Notes: generated by a model not told the origin, from the letters alone. A DNA stretch of 6,319 bases from Oscillospiraceae bacterium (GCA_902797555.1 CADBTM010000112.1:1-6319), one strand, 5' to 3'; counted from the first letter of the stretch, positions 1-6,319 are shown. Translations and numbers: made by a program.

Positions 1-213
1 AACGCCACCGAGATGCAGATCCAGGCCTCCCTTGAGGATCTGGGCAAGGGGCGCACCACCGTGGTGGTCGCCCACCGCCTGTCCACCGTCAAGCATGCCG
101 ACGAGATCGTGGTGCTCACCAAAAACGGCATCGCCGAGCGGGGCACCCATCAGCAGCTGATGGAGCTGGACGGCATCTACGCCGGGCTGTATCAGTATCA
201 GTTCCATGAATAA
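1..213 (+). CDS. ABC exporter ATP-binding/permease protein, C-terminal end (5' truncated by window)
   Basis: This is the last 70 codons of an ABC transporter gene, open from the first base in frame 1 and ending at TAA 211-213. The visible part is the end of the nucleotide-binding domain. NATEMQIQ is what normally follows the Walker B/D-loop of exporter-type ABC ATPases (the D-loop itself lies just outside the window). VVVAHRLSTVKHAD contains the switch (H-loop) histidine, residue 25 of the visible fragment, which contacts the ATP gamma-phosphate. The following IVVL...G.I.ERGTHQQLMELDG..A.LY is the standard C-terminal helix region of fused permease-ATPase exporters (MsbA/MdlB/LmrA-like). Such proteins are membrane homo- or heterodimers exporting lipids, drugs or peptides; the substrate cannot be judged from this fragment. 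The methionine at 13 is internal and not a start. A terminator follows after 13 bases, so this is probably the last gene of its operon. Confidence 0.93.
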   Translation, partial: NATEMQIQASLEDLGKGRTTVVVAHRLSTVKHADEIVVLTKNGIAERGTHQQLMELDGIYAGLYQYQFHE

Positions 214-226
214 AAAACGCATCCCC

Positions 227-267
227 ATCCCTCCTTGCGCATAGTGTGGCACAAGGAGGGATTTTTT
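227..267 (+). terminator. Intrinsic terminator after the ABC exporter gene
   Basis: An 11-bp perfect stem is formed by ATCCCTCCTTG (227-237) and CAAGGAGGGAT (252-262), followed by a run of six T (262-267). The 14-base loop can add two inner G-C pairs (239-240 with 249-250), leaving an 8-base apical loop. Position and shape fit Rho-independent termination of the upstream gene. The oddity is that the 3' arm is also a near-perfect Shine-Dalgarno sequence for the ATG at 268, immediately after the T-run, so the element may do double duty (see the RBS entry). Confidence 0.82.
253..260 (+). promoter_or_regulatory. Shine-Dalgarno of the small membrane ORF, inside the terminator stem
   Basis: AAGGAGGG ends 7 bases before the ATG at 268, a strong match at good spacing. 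This fixes the start at 268 instead of the in-frame TTG at 235, which would lie in the 5' arm of the hairpin with no ribosome binding site. When the hairpin is folded every base of this site is paired. It would therefore be accessible only if transcription reads through and the stem is opened, or if transcription starts inside the hairpin. The sequence match is seen directly; the sequestration is inferred. Confidence 0.6.
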
Positions 268-423
268 ATGAAGAAAACGCGAAGGGACTGGCCGATCGTT
301 GTGATGGCGGTCAACGCGGCACTGTGCGCGGCACTTTTGCTGGCGGTACTCTTTGACCATCCTGTGCCGCCCCACTATCCCCAGCACGTCCCCACCCTGC
401 GGGTGGAGGAGCTGACCCATTGA
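268..423 (+). CDS. Small single-pass membrane protein, 51 aa, unknown function
   Basis: I do not recognise a family. The protein begins MKKTRRD (a positively charged, cytoplasmic end by the positive-inside rule). One hydrophobic helix follows at about residues 8-29 (WPIVVMAV...LLLAVLF), then a 22-residue extracytoplasmic tail rich in proline and histidine (His 31, 36, 40 and 51; prolines at 32, 34, 35, 38 and 42). There is no lipobox; Cys20 is in the middle of the helix. Start choice rests on AAGGAGGG 7 bases upstream. Support for a real gene is the strong ribosome binding site, the coherent N-in/C-out architecture and a terminator beginning directly after the stop codon. Against it are its small size and the terminator at its 5' edge, with no convincing promoter of its own. 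It could be an uncleaved signal-anchor peptide or a small partner of the upstream transporter; neither can be shown here. Confidence 0.6.
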   Translation: MKKTRRDWPIVVMAVNAALCAALLLAVLFDHPVPPHYPQHVPTLRVEELTH

Positions 424-446
424 GCCGCCCGTCCGGGCGGCTTTTT
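424..446 (+). terminator. Intrinsic terminator after the small membrane ORF
   Basis: GCCGCCC (424-430) pairs with GGGCGGC (435-441) around a GTCC loop, followed by five T (442-446). It starts on the base after the TGA stop, so stem and coding region abut with no spacer. It should insulate the miaB-mutS-mutL operon from upstream transcription. On the other strand no T-run follows the stem, so it works in one direction only. Confidence 0.88.
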
Positions 447-474
447 CAAAAAATTAATTATCTATGGATTGCGT

Positions 475-502
475 TTTATATCTGCTTGTGCTACAATATA
501 AT
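475..502 (+). promoter_or_regulatory. Predicted sigma-A promoter for miaB-mutS-mutL
   Basis: TATAAT at 497-502 is a perfect -10 hexamer. TTTATA at 475-480 (four of six matches to TTGACA) lies 16 bases upstream. An alternative pairing is TTGCGT (469-474) with TACAAT (492-497) at 17 bases. An A/T-only tract at 448-461 just upstream resembles an UP element. This is the only markedly AT-rich stretch in the window and sits between a terminator and miaB. Transcription would start near 509, giving an untranslated leader of roughly 20-25 bases. That leaves no room for a riboswitch. Confidence 0.7.
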
Positions 503-521
503 GTGAATTTTTAGAGAATTA

Positions 522-527
522 CGGAGG
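522..527 (+). promoter_or_regulatory. Ribosome binding site of miaB
   Basis: CGGAGG ends 4 bases before the ATG at 532. The spacing is short but the core GGAGG is intact, and it supports this start over downstream methionines, the next of which is at residue 56. Confidence 0.7.
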
Positions 528-531
528 CAAT

Positions 532-1950
532 ATGAGCGGAACGGACAGAGTGATCTCCCAGGAGGCGCTGGCGGCCCAGCAGGACTATGCGGAGCGGGTG
601 CGGCAGCTCTATCTGAAAAAGCTGCCCCGTCAGCCTCTGGCCTGTGCGGTGACCTTCGGCTGTCAGCAAAATGAGGCCGACACCGAGCTGATCCGCGGCA
701 TGCTGGCCGATATGGGCTTTGGCATGACGGCGGAGGAGGACAAGGCCGACCTGCTGATCTTCAACACCTGCGCCATCCGGGAGCACGCCGAGATGCGGGT
801 GTTCGGCAACGTGGGGCAGACCTCCCACTATAAAAAGGCCAACCCCGACGTGGTGATCTGTGTGTGCGGATGCATGCCGCAGCAGCCTCAGGTGGCCGAA
901 AAAATCAAAAACAGCTACCCGTATGTGGACATCGTCTTCGGCACCCATGCCTTGTATAAATTTCCACAACTCCTTTACACCCGTCTCACGGGGAAAAAGC
1001 GGGTTTTCGACATCTCGGGTGACGAGAGCGGCGTGATCCTCGAGGGGCTGCATCCCGTCCGCAAGGAGGGACCGGCGGCGTGGCTGTCCATCATGTACGG
1101 CTGCAACAACTTCTGCACCTACTGCATCGTCCCCTACGTCCGGGGGCGCGAGCGTTCCCGCTCGCCCGAGGCCATTCTCGCCGAGCTGCGCGAGCTGGTG
1201 GCCCAGGGCTATCGGGACATCACCCTTTTGGGGCAAAACGTCAACTCCTACGGCCTCGACCGGGAGGACTATCCCGATTTTGCAGGGCTTTTGGAGATGT
1301 GCAACGCCGTGGAGGGCGGTTTTCGTCTGCGGTTTATGACCTCCCACCCCAAGGATGCCACCGAGCGCCTGTTTGACACCATGGCAAAATGCGAAAAGGT
1401 GTGCCACAGCATCCATCTGCCCGTTCAGTGCGGCAGCGACCGGGTGCTCAAGGCCATGAACCGGCACTATGACAAAAAGCGCTATCTGGAGCTGGTGGAC
1501 TATGCCCGGGCAAAAATGCCCGATCTCACCATGACCTCCGATATCATCGTGGGCTTTCCCGGCGAGACCGAGGAGGAGTTTGAGGAGACCGTACAGCTTT
1601 TGGAACGGGTGCGTTTTGATTCGCTGTTTACGTTTATTTATTCCCGCCGGGAGGGCACCCGGGCGGCGGTCATGCCCGATCCCGTCAGCCGGGAGGAAAA
1701 GCAGAAATGGTTCGACCGTCTGCTGGAGGTGCAGAACCGCATCTCCCGGGAGATCAACGCCCGGTATGTGGGCAAAACGGTCACCGTTTTGCTGGACGGC
1801 GAGAGCGACGACAAAAACTATGACCTGACGGGGCGCACCGAGGGCTTCAAGCTGGTGCATCTCAAGGGGGACAAGAGCAGGATCGGACAGTATGCGCAGG
1901 CGGAGATCGACCGCAGCTCCACCTGGGCGCTGTTTGGAAAGGTGAAATAA
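532..1950 (+). CDS. miaB: tRNA-2-methylthio-N6-dimethylallyladenosine synthase MiaB
   Basis: 472-residue radical-SAM methylthiotransferase. It converts i6A37 to ms2i6A37 in tRNAs that read UNN codons, using two SAM and two [4Fe-4S] clusters, in the cytoplasm. The N-terminal UPF0004 domain (about 35-155) carries the auxiliary-cluster cysteines in TFGCQQNEAD (C44), FNTCAIREHAE (C80) and CGCMPQQ (C114). The radical-SAM core has the CxxxCxxC motif at C191, C195 and C198 in YGCNNFCTYCIVPYVRGRER, the RGRERSR form typical of MiaB as opposed to RimO or MtaB. GFPGETEEEFEET (341-353) is the conserved late-barrel motif, and a TRAM RNA-binding domain fills about 405-470. An N-terminal stretch of about 35 residues precedes the first domain, as in other Firmicute MiaB proteins. 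C300 in LPVQCGS stands where many homologues have serine. It is the first gene after the promoter, and its stop lies 1 base before mutS. All catalytic cysteines are present. Confidence 0.97.
   Translation: MSGTDRVISQEALAAQQDYAERVRQLYLKKLPRQPLACAVTFGCQQNEADTELIRGMLADMGFGMTAEEDKADLLIFNTCAIREHAEMRVFGNVGQTSHYKKANPDVVICVCGCMPQQPQVAEKIKNSYPYVDIVFGTHALYKFPQLLYTRLTGKKRVFDISGDESGVILEGLHPVRKEGPAAWLSIMYGCNNFCTYCIVPYVRGRERSRSPEAILAELRELVAQGYRDITLLGQNVNSYGLDREDYPDFAGLLEMCNAVEGGFRLRFMTSHPKDATERLFDTMAKCEKVCHSIHLPVQCGSDRVLKAMNRHYDKKRYLELVDYARAKMPDLTMTSDIIVGFPGETEEEFEETVQLLERVRFDSLFTFIYSRREGTRAAVMPDPVSREEKQKWFDRLLEVQNRISREINARYVGKTVTVLLDGESDDKNYDLTGRTEGFKLVHLKGDKSRIGQYAQAEIDRSSTWALFGKVK
1938..1945 (+). promoter_or_regulatory. 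Ribosome binding site of mutS within the end of miaB
   Basis: AAAGGTGA overlaps the last codons of miaB and ends 6 bases before the ATG at 1952. AGGTGA can pair with the 16S rRNA tail. With only 1 base between the two genes, mutS translation is probably coupled to miaB termination. Confidence 0.55.
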
Positions 1951-1951
1951 C

Positions 1952-4603
1952 ATGCCGAAGGACAGCGGAAAGGGAAAAAACGCCGAGGGCTTCACGCCCA
2001 TGATGCAGCAATATCTGGACATCAAAAAAGAGAATACCGACAGCATTTTGATGTACCGTCTGGGCGACTTTTACGAGATGTTTTTCGACGACGCCAAGAC
2101 GGCCTCCAAGGAGCTGGATCTCACCCTGACCGGACGGGACTGCGGACAGGAGGAGCGCGCCCCCATGTGCGGCGTGCCCTTCCACAGCGCGGAGAGCTAT
2201 ATCGGACGGCTGGTGGCAAAGGGCTATAAGGTGGCCATCTGCGAGCAGATGGAGGATCCGGCGCTGGCAAAGGGGCTGGTCAAGCGGGAGATCATCCGCA
2301 AGATCACCCCGGGCACCGTGCTGGAAAGCTCGATGCTGGACGAGAGCCGCAACAACTTTATCGCCTCGGTCTATCTGGACACCCGGGGCGCGGGGGTGTG
2401 CTTCTGCGATATCTCCACCGGCGAGGTCTTTTCCACCCAGATGGCGGGAGGCGACGTGCAGGAGGAGGTCGTCAACGAGCTGGGGCGGTTTTCTCCCCGG
2501 GAGGTGCTTTTTTCCGACGGCGCCTACAGCGCCGACAGCATCCGCGCCTTTGCCAGGGATCGGCTGAACGCCTATGTGGAGCGGGCGGGAGAATGGCGCT
2601 TTGTGCCCGAAAATGCCCGCGCCGCCGCCGAAAAGCAGTTTCCCGGCCAGGCGCTCCCCGAGGAGGGCGAGCTGATGATCCGGGCGGTGGGCGGTCTGCT
2701 GTCCTATCTTCACGAAACCCAGAAAAACGATCTGACCTATCTCTCCAAGCTGCAGGTCTACGGACAAAAGCAGTTTATGGAGCTGGACTATACCGCCCGG
2801 CGCAATCTGGAGCTGACGTCCTCTCTCCACGGAGGGGAGAAAAAGGGCAGCCTCCTGTGGGTGCTGGACAAGACCCGCACCGCCATGGGCGCCCGCATGC
2901 TGCGCCAGTGGCTGGAAAAGCCGCTGGTTTCCGTGCCCCGCATCCAGCGGAGGCAGAACGCGGTGGAGGAGCTCACCCTTGACCTGATGCTGCGGGACGG
3001 GCTGGAAAAGCAGCTTTCGGGCATCAACGATATGGAGCGCATCACCAGCCGGGTGGTGTACGGCACGGCCAACGGCCGGGATCTGCGGGCACTGTGGCAG
3101 GTGTGCCTGCGTCTGCCCGAGATCCGAGCCCTCCTCAGCGAGAGCAAAACGCCCCTTTTGCGCCAGATCTACGACCGTCTCGACCCACTGGACGACGTGT
3201 GCGCCCTCATCGACCGCGCCATCGTCCCCGAACCGCCCTTCTCTCTGCGGGAGGGCAACATCATCCGGGAGGGCTATGACGCCGAGGCCGACAGCCTGCG
3301 CGAGCTTTTGGGCGGCGGAAACAGCCGTCTGGCCGACATCGAGGCGCGGGAGCGGGAGCGGACAGGCATTCCAAAGCTGAAGGTCAGCTACAACAAGGTC
3401 TTTGGCTATTACATCGAAATCTCCAAGTCCTATACGGCCCAGGCGCCCGAGGACTATATCCGCAAGCAGACCCTCACCAACTGCGAGCGGTACATCACCC
3501 CCGAGCTCAAGGCGCTGGAGGGAGAGGTGCTGTCGGCCAGCGATCGGCTGACGGCGCTGGAATACCAGCTGTTCACCGGCGTGCGGGAGCAGATCTCCGC
3601 CCAGGTGCAGCGGCTGCAAAGCGTCTCTCAGGCGGTGGCCGCGCTGGACGCCCTTTGCTCCCTTGCAAAGGTGGCGGTGCAAAACCGCTACGTCAAGCCC
3701 AGCGTGGACGACACCGACCGCATCGAGATCCACGACGGGCGCCATCCGGTGGTGGAGGCCGTTCTGGAGGACGAGCTGTTCGTTCCCAACGACACCCTGC
3801 TGGACTGCGGGGAAAACCGGGTCTATATCATCACCGGCCCCAACATGGCGGGCAAATCCACCTTTATGCGTCAGGTGGCGCTCATCTGCATTATGGCCCA
3901 GTGCGGCAGCTTTGTCCCCGCCGCCTCGGCGTCCATCGGCATCTGCGACCGGGTATTTACCCGGGTAGGCGCCTCCGACGATCTGTTTGCCGGCCGCTCT
4001 ACCTTTATGGTGGAGATGAACGAGGTGGCCGACATCCTGCGCAACGCCACCGAAAAGAGCCTGCTCATCCTGGACGAGATCGGGCGGGGCACCTCCACCT
4101 TTGACGGCATGAGCATCGCCCGCGCCGTGCTGGAGTATGTGGCCGACAAGAAAAAGCTGGGCGCCCGCACCCTCTTTGCCACCCATTACCACGAGCTGTG
4201 CGAGCTGGAGGGCATCACCGACGGCGTGAAAAACTATAACATCGTGGTGAAAAAACGGGGCGATGATATCATCTTCATCAAAAAGATCGTCCGGGGCGGC
4301 GCCAGCGACAGCTACGGCATTGAGGTGGCAAAGCTGGCCGGCCTGCCCGAGGGGGTCATCCGCCGGGCGAAGAGCGTCCTCAAGGAGATCGAGACCCGCT
4401 CGCCTCAGGTCCTGCCCGGGCTTGTTCCCCAGGAGCAGGAGGAACAGGACGAGCCGGAGGACGCAGGACAGCTCAGCCTTACCGGCTTTGCCAGAGAAGA
4501 GATCATGGAACAGCTGCGGCAGCTGGAGCCCGACACGCTCAGCCCCATCGAGGCGTTGGGTCTGCTGTATCAGCTGAGCAAAAAAGCAAAGGAAAACGGA
4601 TAA
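1952..4603 (+). CDS. mutS: DNA mismatch repair protein MutS
   Basis: 883-residue MutS (MutS1 type), the normal family length. It binds base mismatches and small loops as a dimer, then becomes an ATP-bound sliding clamp that recruits MutL. In order: the mismatch-binding domain (about 13-125) opens with TPMMQQYL and RLGDFYEMFFDDA, including the F40-x-E42 pair that wedges and reads the mismatch. The connector domain covers about 130-265 and the core/lever/clamp domains about 270-575. The ABC-type ATPase (about 590-800) has Walker A GPNMAGKST at 629-637, the STFMVEM signature at 683-689, Walker B LLILDE at 704-709 and the switch histidine in ATHYHEL (H745). The C-terminal tail contains QLSLT (840-844), placed like the Bacillus MutS clamp-binding peptide. 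The start at 1952 gives an N-terminus that aligns with known MutS just before TPMMQQYL. The gene sits 1 base after miaB and 21 bases before mutL. No frameshift or missing catalytic residue is seen. Confidence 0.98.
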   Translation: MPKDSGKGKNAEGFTPMMQQYLDIKKENTDSILMYRLGDFYEMFFDDAKTASKELDLTLTGRDCGQEERAPMCGVPFHSAESYIGRLVAKGYKVAICEQMEDPALAKGLVKREIIRKITPGTVLESSMLDESRNNFIASVYLDTRGAGVCFCDISTGEVFSTQMAGGDVQEEVVNELGRFSPREVLFSDGAYSADSIRAFARDRLNAYVERAGEWRFVPENARAAAEKQFPGQALPEEGELMIRAVGGLLSYLHETQKNDLTYLSKLQVYGQKQFMELDYTARRNLELTSSLHGGEKKGSLLWVLDKTRTAMGARMLRQWLEKPLVSVPRIQRRQNAVEELTLDLMLRDGLEKQLSGINDMERITSRVVYGTANGRDLRALWQVCLRLPEIRALLSESKTPLLRQIYDRLDPLDDVCALIDRAIVPEPPFSLREGNIIREGYDAEADSLRELLGGGNSRLADIEARERERTGIPKLKVSYNKVFGYYIEISKSYTAQAPEDYIRKQTLTNCERYITPELKALEGEVLSASDRLTALEYQLFTGVREQISAQVQRLQSVSQAVAALDALCSLAKVAVQNRYVKPSVDDTDRIEIHDGRHPVVEAVLEDELFVPNDTLLDCGENRVYIITGPNMAGKSTFMRQVALICIMAQCGSFVPAASASIGICDRVFTRVGASDDLFAGRSTFMVEMNEVADILRNATEKSLLILDEIGRGTSTFDGMSIARAVLEYVADKKKLGARTLFATHYHELCELEGITDGVKNYNIVVKKRGDDIIFIKKIVRGGASDSYGIEVAKLAGLPEGVIRRAKSVLKEIETRSPQVLPGLVPQEQEEQDEPEDAGQLSLTGFAREEIMEQLRQLEPDTLSPIEALGLLYQLSKKAKENG

Positions 4604-4613
4604 GTACCGTTGG

Positions 4614-4619
4614 GGAGGG
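4614..4619 (+). promoter_or_regulatory. Ribosome binding site of mutL
   Basis: GGAGGG within a longer purine run (4612-4622) ends 5 bases before the ATG at 4625. The 21-base gap between mutS and mutL contains no hairpin or promoter, which supports co-transcription. Confidence 0.75.
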
Positions 4620-4624
4620 GAAGC

Positions 4625-6319
4625 ATGCCTCAAATCTATCAGATGTCGCCCCAGCTTGCCAACCTGATCGCCGCAGGCGAGGTGGTGGAGCGCCCGGCGT
4701 CGGTGGCAAAGGAGCTCACCGAAAACGCCGTGGACGCCGGGGCAAAGCATATCACCGTGGAGATCCGCCACGGCGGCGTGTCCTATCTGCGGGTCACCGA
4801 CGACGGCAGGGGCATCCTGCCCGAGGACGTGCGCACCGCCTTTTTGCGCCACGCCACCAGCAAGGTACGCACGGAGAAGGATCTGGCCTCCATCGGTACG
4901 CTGGGCTTTCGCGGCGAGGCGCTGGCCGCCATCGCCTCGGTGGCAAAGATCGATCTGTTCACCCGCACCTCGGGCAACACGGAAGGGGTGCAGATCTCCA
5001 TCGAGGGGGGCAAGGAGACCGGTTATTTCGAGACCGGCTGTCCCCGGGGCACCACGGTGGTGATGCGGGATCTGTTCTTCAACGTGCCCGCCCGGGCAAA
5101 GTTCCTCAAGCGGGACGCCACCGAATCGGGTTTGGCGGAAAATGTGGTGGCGCAGATCGCCATCGCCCATCCGGAGATCGCCATCCGATTTCTCAAGGAC
5201 GGCCGGGAGAGCTTTTCCACCCCCGGCGACGGCAAAATGCGTTCGGCCATCTACGCCTGTGCCGGACGGGACGTGGCAGGGGCGCTGCTTCAGGTGAGCG
5301 GCAGCTTTGAGGAGGTCTATGTGGAGGGCTTTGTCTCGCCTCCCGAGCTTTCCCGCGCCAGCCGCGCGCAGCAGAGCTTTTTCATCAACGGCCGATCCAT
5401 CCGCTCCAGGACGCTGTCCGCCGCGGTGGAGGAGGCATATAAGGGCAGACTGATGACAGGACGCTATCCGGTGTGCTTCCTCAGCCTGCAGATCAGCCCG
5501 GTGTCGGTGGACGTCAACGTGCACCCCGCCAAGCTGGAGGTCAAGTTTTCCCGGGAACGGGAGATCTTTTCCGCGGTGTATCACTGTGTGGTCACCGCTC
5601 TGGAGGGCGACGCCCGTCTGGCCGAAATGCGGCAAAAGACCAGCGCCCTCCTTCCCAAGGAGGATCGGGTCACCAAAGAGCAGCAAACGCTGAACATCAC
5701 CCGGACGGATGGCATCCCCACCTATGGGGAGAGCTTTGCCTCCACCCAGACCAAGGTGGCCGAGCGGGCAAGCAAGGTGCAGTATATGCCGGTCACCGAT
5801 TCCCACGAGGAAAAGATCCGTCTGGTCGAGCCGGTGATCGAGGCTTCGGCCTATGGCTACACGCCAAAAACCGTCCAGCCCGCCCCCGTCCCCGCCGCAC
5901 CCAAAAAGCCGGCGCCTCCCGTCCCGGAACCGCCGCAGACCCCTCCCGCGGAGGAGACCGAGCCTGCCGCAGAGGAAAAGCGGGAAGGGGAGCCCCCTGC
6001 CGTGCGGGTGCTGGGCGAGGTGTTCCACACCTACGTCATCGCCGAGGACAAGGACGGTCTGTGGCTCATCGACAAGCATGCCGCCCGGGAACGCATGCTT
6101 TACAATCAGATCACCGGGCGAAAGGACAAGCTGGAATCCCAGCTTTTGCTCACGCCGAAAACCGTCACCCTCAGCGCCGGAGAAAAGGCGGTTCTGCTGG
6201 AGCAAAGCGGCCTGCTGGCCGATATGGGCTTTTCGGTGGAGGATTTCGGCCGCGGCGCGGTGCTGGTGCGGGAGGCGCCCATGTATCTCGCCGTGGAGGA
6301 CATCCCCTTTGTGGTTTCC
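4625..6319 (+). CDS. mutL: DNA mismatch repair protein MutL (3' truncated by window)
   Basis: 565 codons are visible and the frame is still open at the edge. MutL is the ATP-driven matchmaker between MutS and downstream repair; in bacteria lacking MutH it also nicks DNA. The GHKL ATPase domain has LIAAGEVVERPASVAKEL with the general-base E30, the ENAVDAGA metal/ATP site (N34), DDGRGI (59-64), ATSK (77-80) and LGFRGEAL (93-100). The transducer domain ends in VDVNVHPAKLEVKF (295-308), including K303. A linker (about 330-458) becomes proline/glutamate-rich from 418. The C-terminal domain begins near 460 with the nuclease motif DKHAARE, where D483, H485 and E489 match the Bacillus DQHA(x)2E residues. 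The last acidic residue of that motif is N494 here. QLLLTP (506-511) aligns with the Bacillus MutL clamp-binding peptide. The remaining zinc-site motifs (around CPHGRP) are beyond the window, so nuclease competence is likely but not fully verified. Confidence 0.97.
   Translation, partial: MPQIYQMSPQLANLIAAGEVVERPASVAKELTENAVDAGAKHITVEIRHGGVSYLRVTDDGRGILPEDVRTAFLRHATSKVRTEKDLASIGTLGFRGEALAAIASVAKIDLFTRTSGNTEGVQISIEGGKETGYFETGCPRGTTVVMRDLFFNVPARAKFLKRDATESGLAENVVAQIAIAHPEIAIRFLKDGRESFSTPGDGKMRSAIYACAGRDVAGALLQVSGSFEEVYVEGFVSPPELSRASRAQQSFFINGRSIRSRTLSAAVEEAYKGRLMTGRYPVCFLSLQISPVSVDVNVHPAKLEVKFSREREIFSAVYHCVVTALEGDARLAEMRQKTSALLPKEDRVTKEQQTLNITRTDGIPTYGESFASTQTKVAERASKVQYMPVTDSHEEKIRLVEPVIEASAYGYTPKTVQPAPVPAAPKKPAPPVPEPPQTPPAEETEPAAEEKREGEPPAVRVLGEVFHTYVIAEDKDGLWLIDKHAARERMLYNQITGRKDKLESQLLLTPKTVTLSAGEKAVLLEQSGLLADMGFSVEDFGRGAVLVREAPMYLAVEDIPFVVS

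Noticed and set aside
235..267. TTG at 235 as start of the small membrane protein (62 residues)
   Set aside because: It lies within the terminator's 5' arm with no ribosome binding site, and the added residues do not improve the architecture. ATG 268 has AAGGAGGG at 7 bases.
447..531. Possible riboswitch or attenuator ahead of miaB
   Set aside because: With the TATAAT at 497-502 the leader is only about 20-25 bases, and no hairpin or T-run is present between the promoter and the ATG.
511..2046. 511-codon antisense open frame across miaB
   Set aside because: It has the same complement-codon register, covers miaB and its promoter region, and has no recognisable motif. miaB itself has all catalytic motifs intact.
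2398..2982. 194-codon open frame in an alternate + frame inside mutS, and similar shorter ones at 3655-4104, 1080-1376 and 4263-4577
   Set aside because: They are arginine/proline/alanine-rich out-of-frame translations of GC-rich coding sequence, fully contained in miaB or mutS, with no homology-like motifs.
5873..6004. Proline/glutamate-rich stretch in mutL as an insertion or repeat
   Set aside because: No exact tandem repeat is visible and it falls in the interdomain linker that is normally variable and disordered in MutL.
1862..6205. 1447-codon antisense open frame across mutS and mutL
   Set aside because: It lies in the complement-codon register of two confidently identified genes, is rich in H, G, L and A as expected of reversed GC-rich codons, shows no recognisable domain, and runs through the mutS-mutL junction. 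It is a by-product of codon avoidance.
1..6319. CRISPR arrays, insertion sequences, tRNA or rRNA genes, att sites
   Set aside because: No direct-repeat arrays, transposase motifs, terminal inverted repeats or RNA-gene cloverleaf were seen; coding genes fill nearly the whole window.

Overview
The window is GC-rich, with strongly G/C-biased third codon positions. It carries the start of a chromosomal miaB-mutS-mutL operon. The gene order, the strong AGGAGG-type ribosome binding sites and a MutL with an endonuclease-type C-terminal motif (instead of the MutH-dependent kind) point to a Firmicute, most likely a high-GC member of the Clostridia (Oscillospiraceae-like). The taxon is an inference from gene content and composition; no marker gene here settles it.

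Layout, all genes on the + strand. Positions 1-213 hold the 3' end of an ABC exporter gene, followed by an intrinsic terminator (227-267). Next is a tiny open reading frame for a 51-residue single-pass membrane protein (268-423). Its Shine-Dalgarno sequence lies in the 3' arm of that terminator hairpin. A second terminator (424-446) begins directly after its stop codon. An AT-rich promoter region (447-531) then leads into miaB (532-1950), mutS (1952-4603) and mutL (4625 to the window edge, incomplete). miaB and mutS are separated by 1 base and mutS and mutL by 21 bases, so the three are probably co-transcribed.

Function. MiaB is the radical-SAM enzyme that methylthiolates isopentenyl-adenosine 37 in tRNA. 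MutS recognises mismatches and MutL is the ATP-dependent matchmaker with a predicted nicking activity. Both Mut proteins carry candidate sliding-clamp binding peptides, as expected for replication-coupled, methylation-independent mismatch repair. In many Clostridia miaA and hfq follow mutL; that lies beyond this window and is only a prediction.

I see no undescribed multi-gene system here. The most unusual items are the small membrane-protein gene whose ribosome binding site is embedded in a terminator, and a substitution of the last acidic position of the MutL endonuclease motif. Very long antisense open frames cover the operon, but these are explained by codon avoidance.
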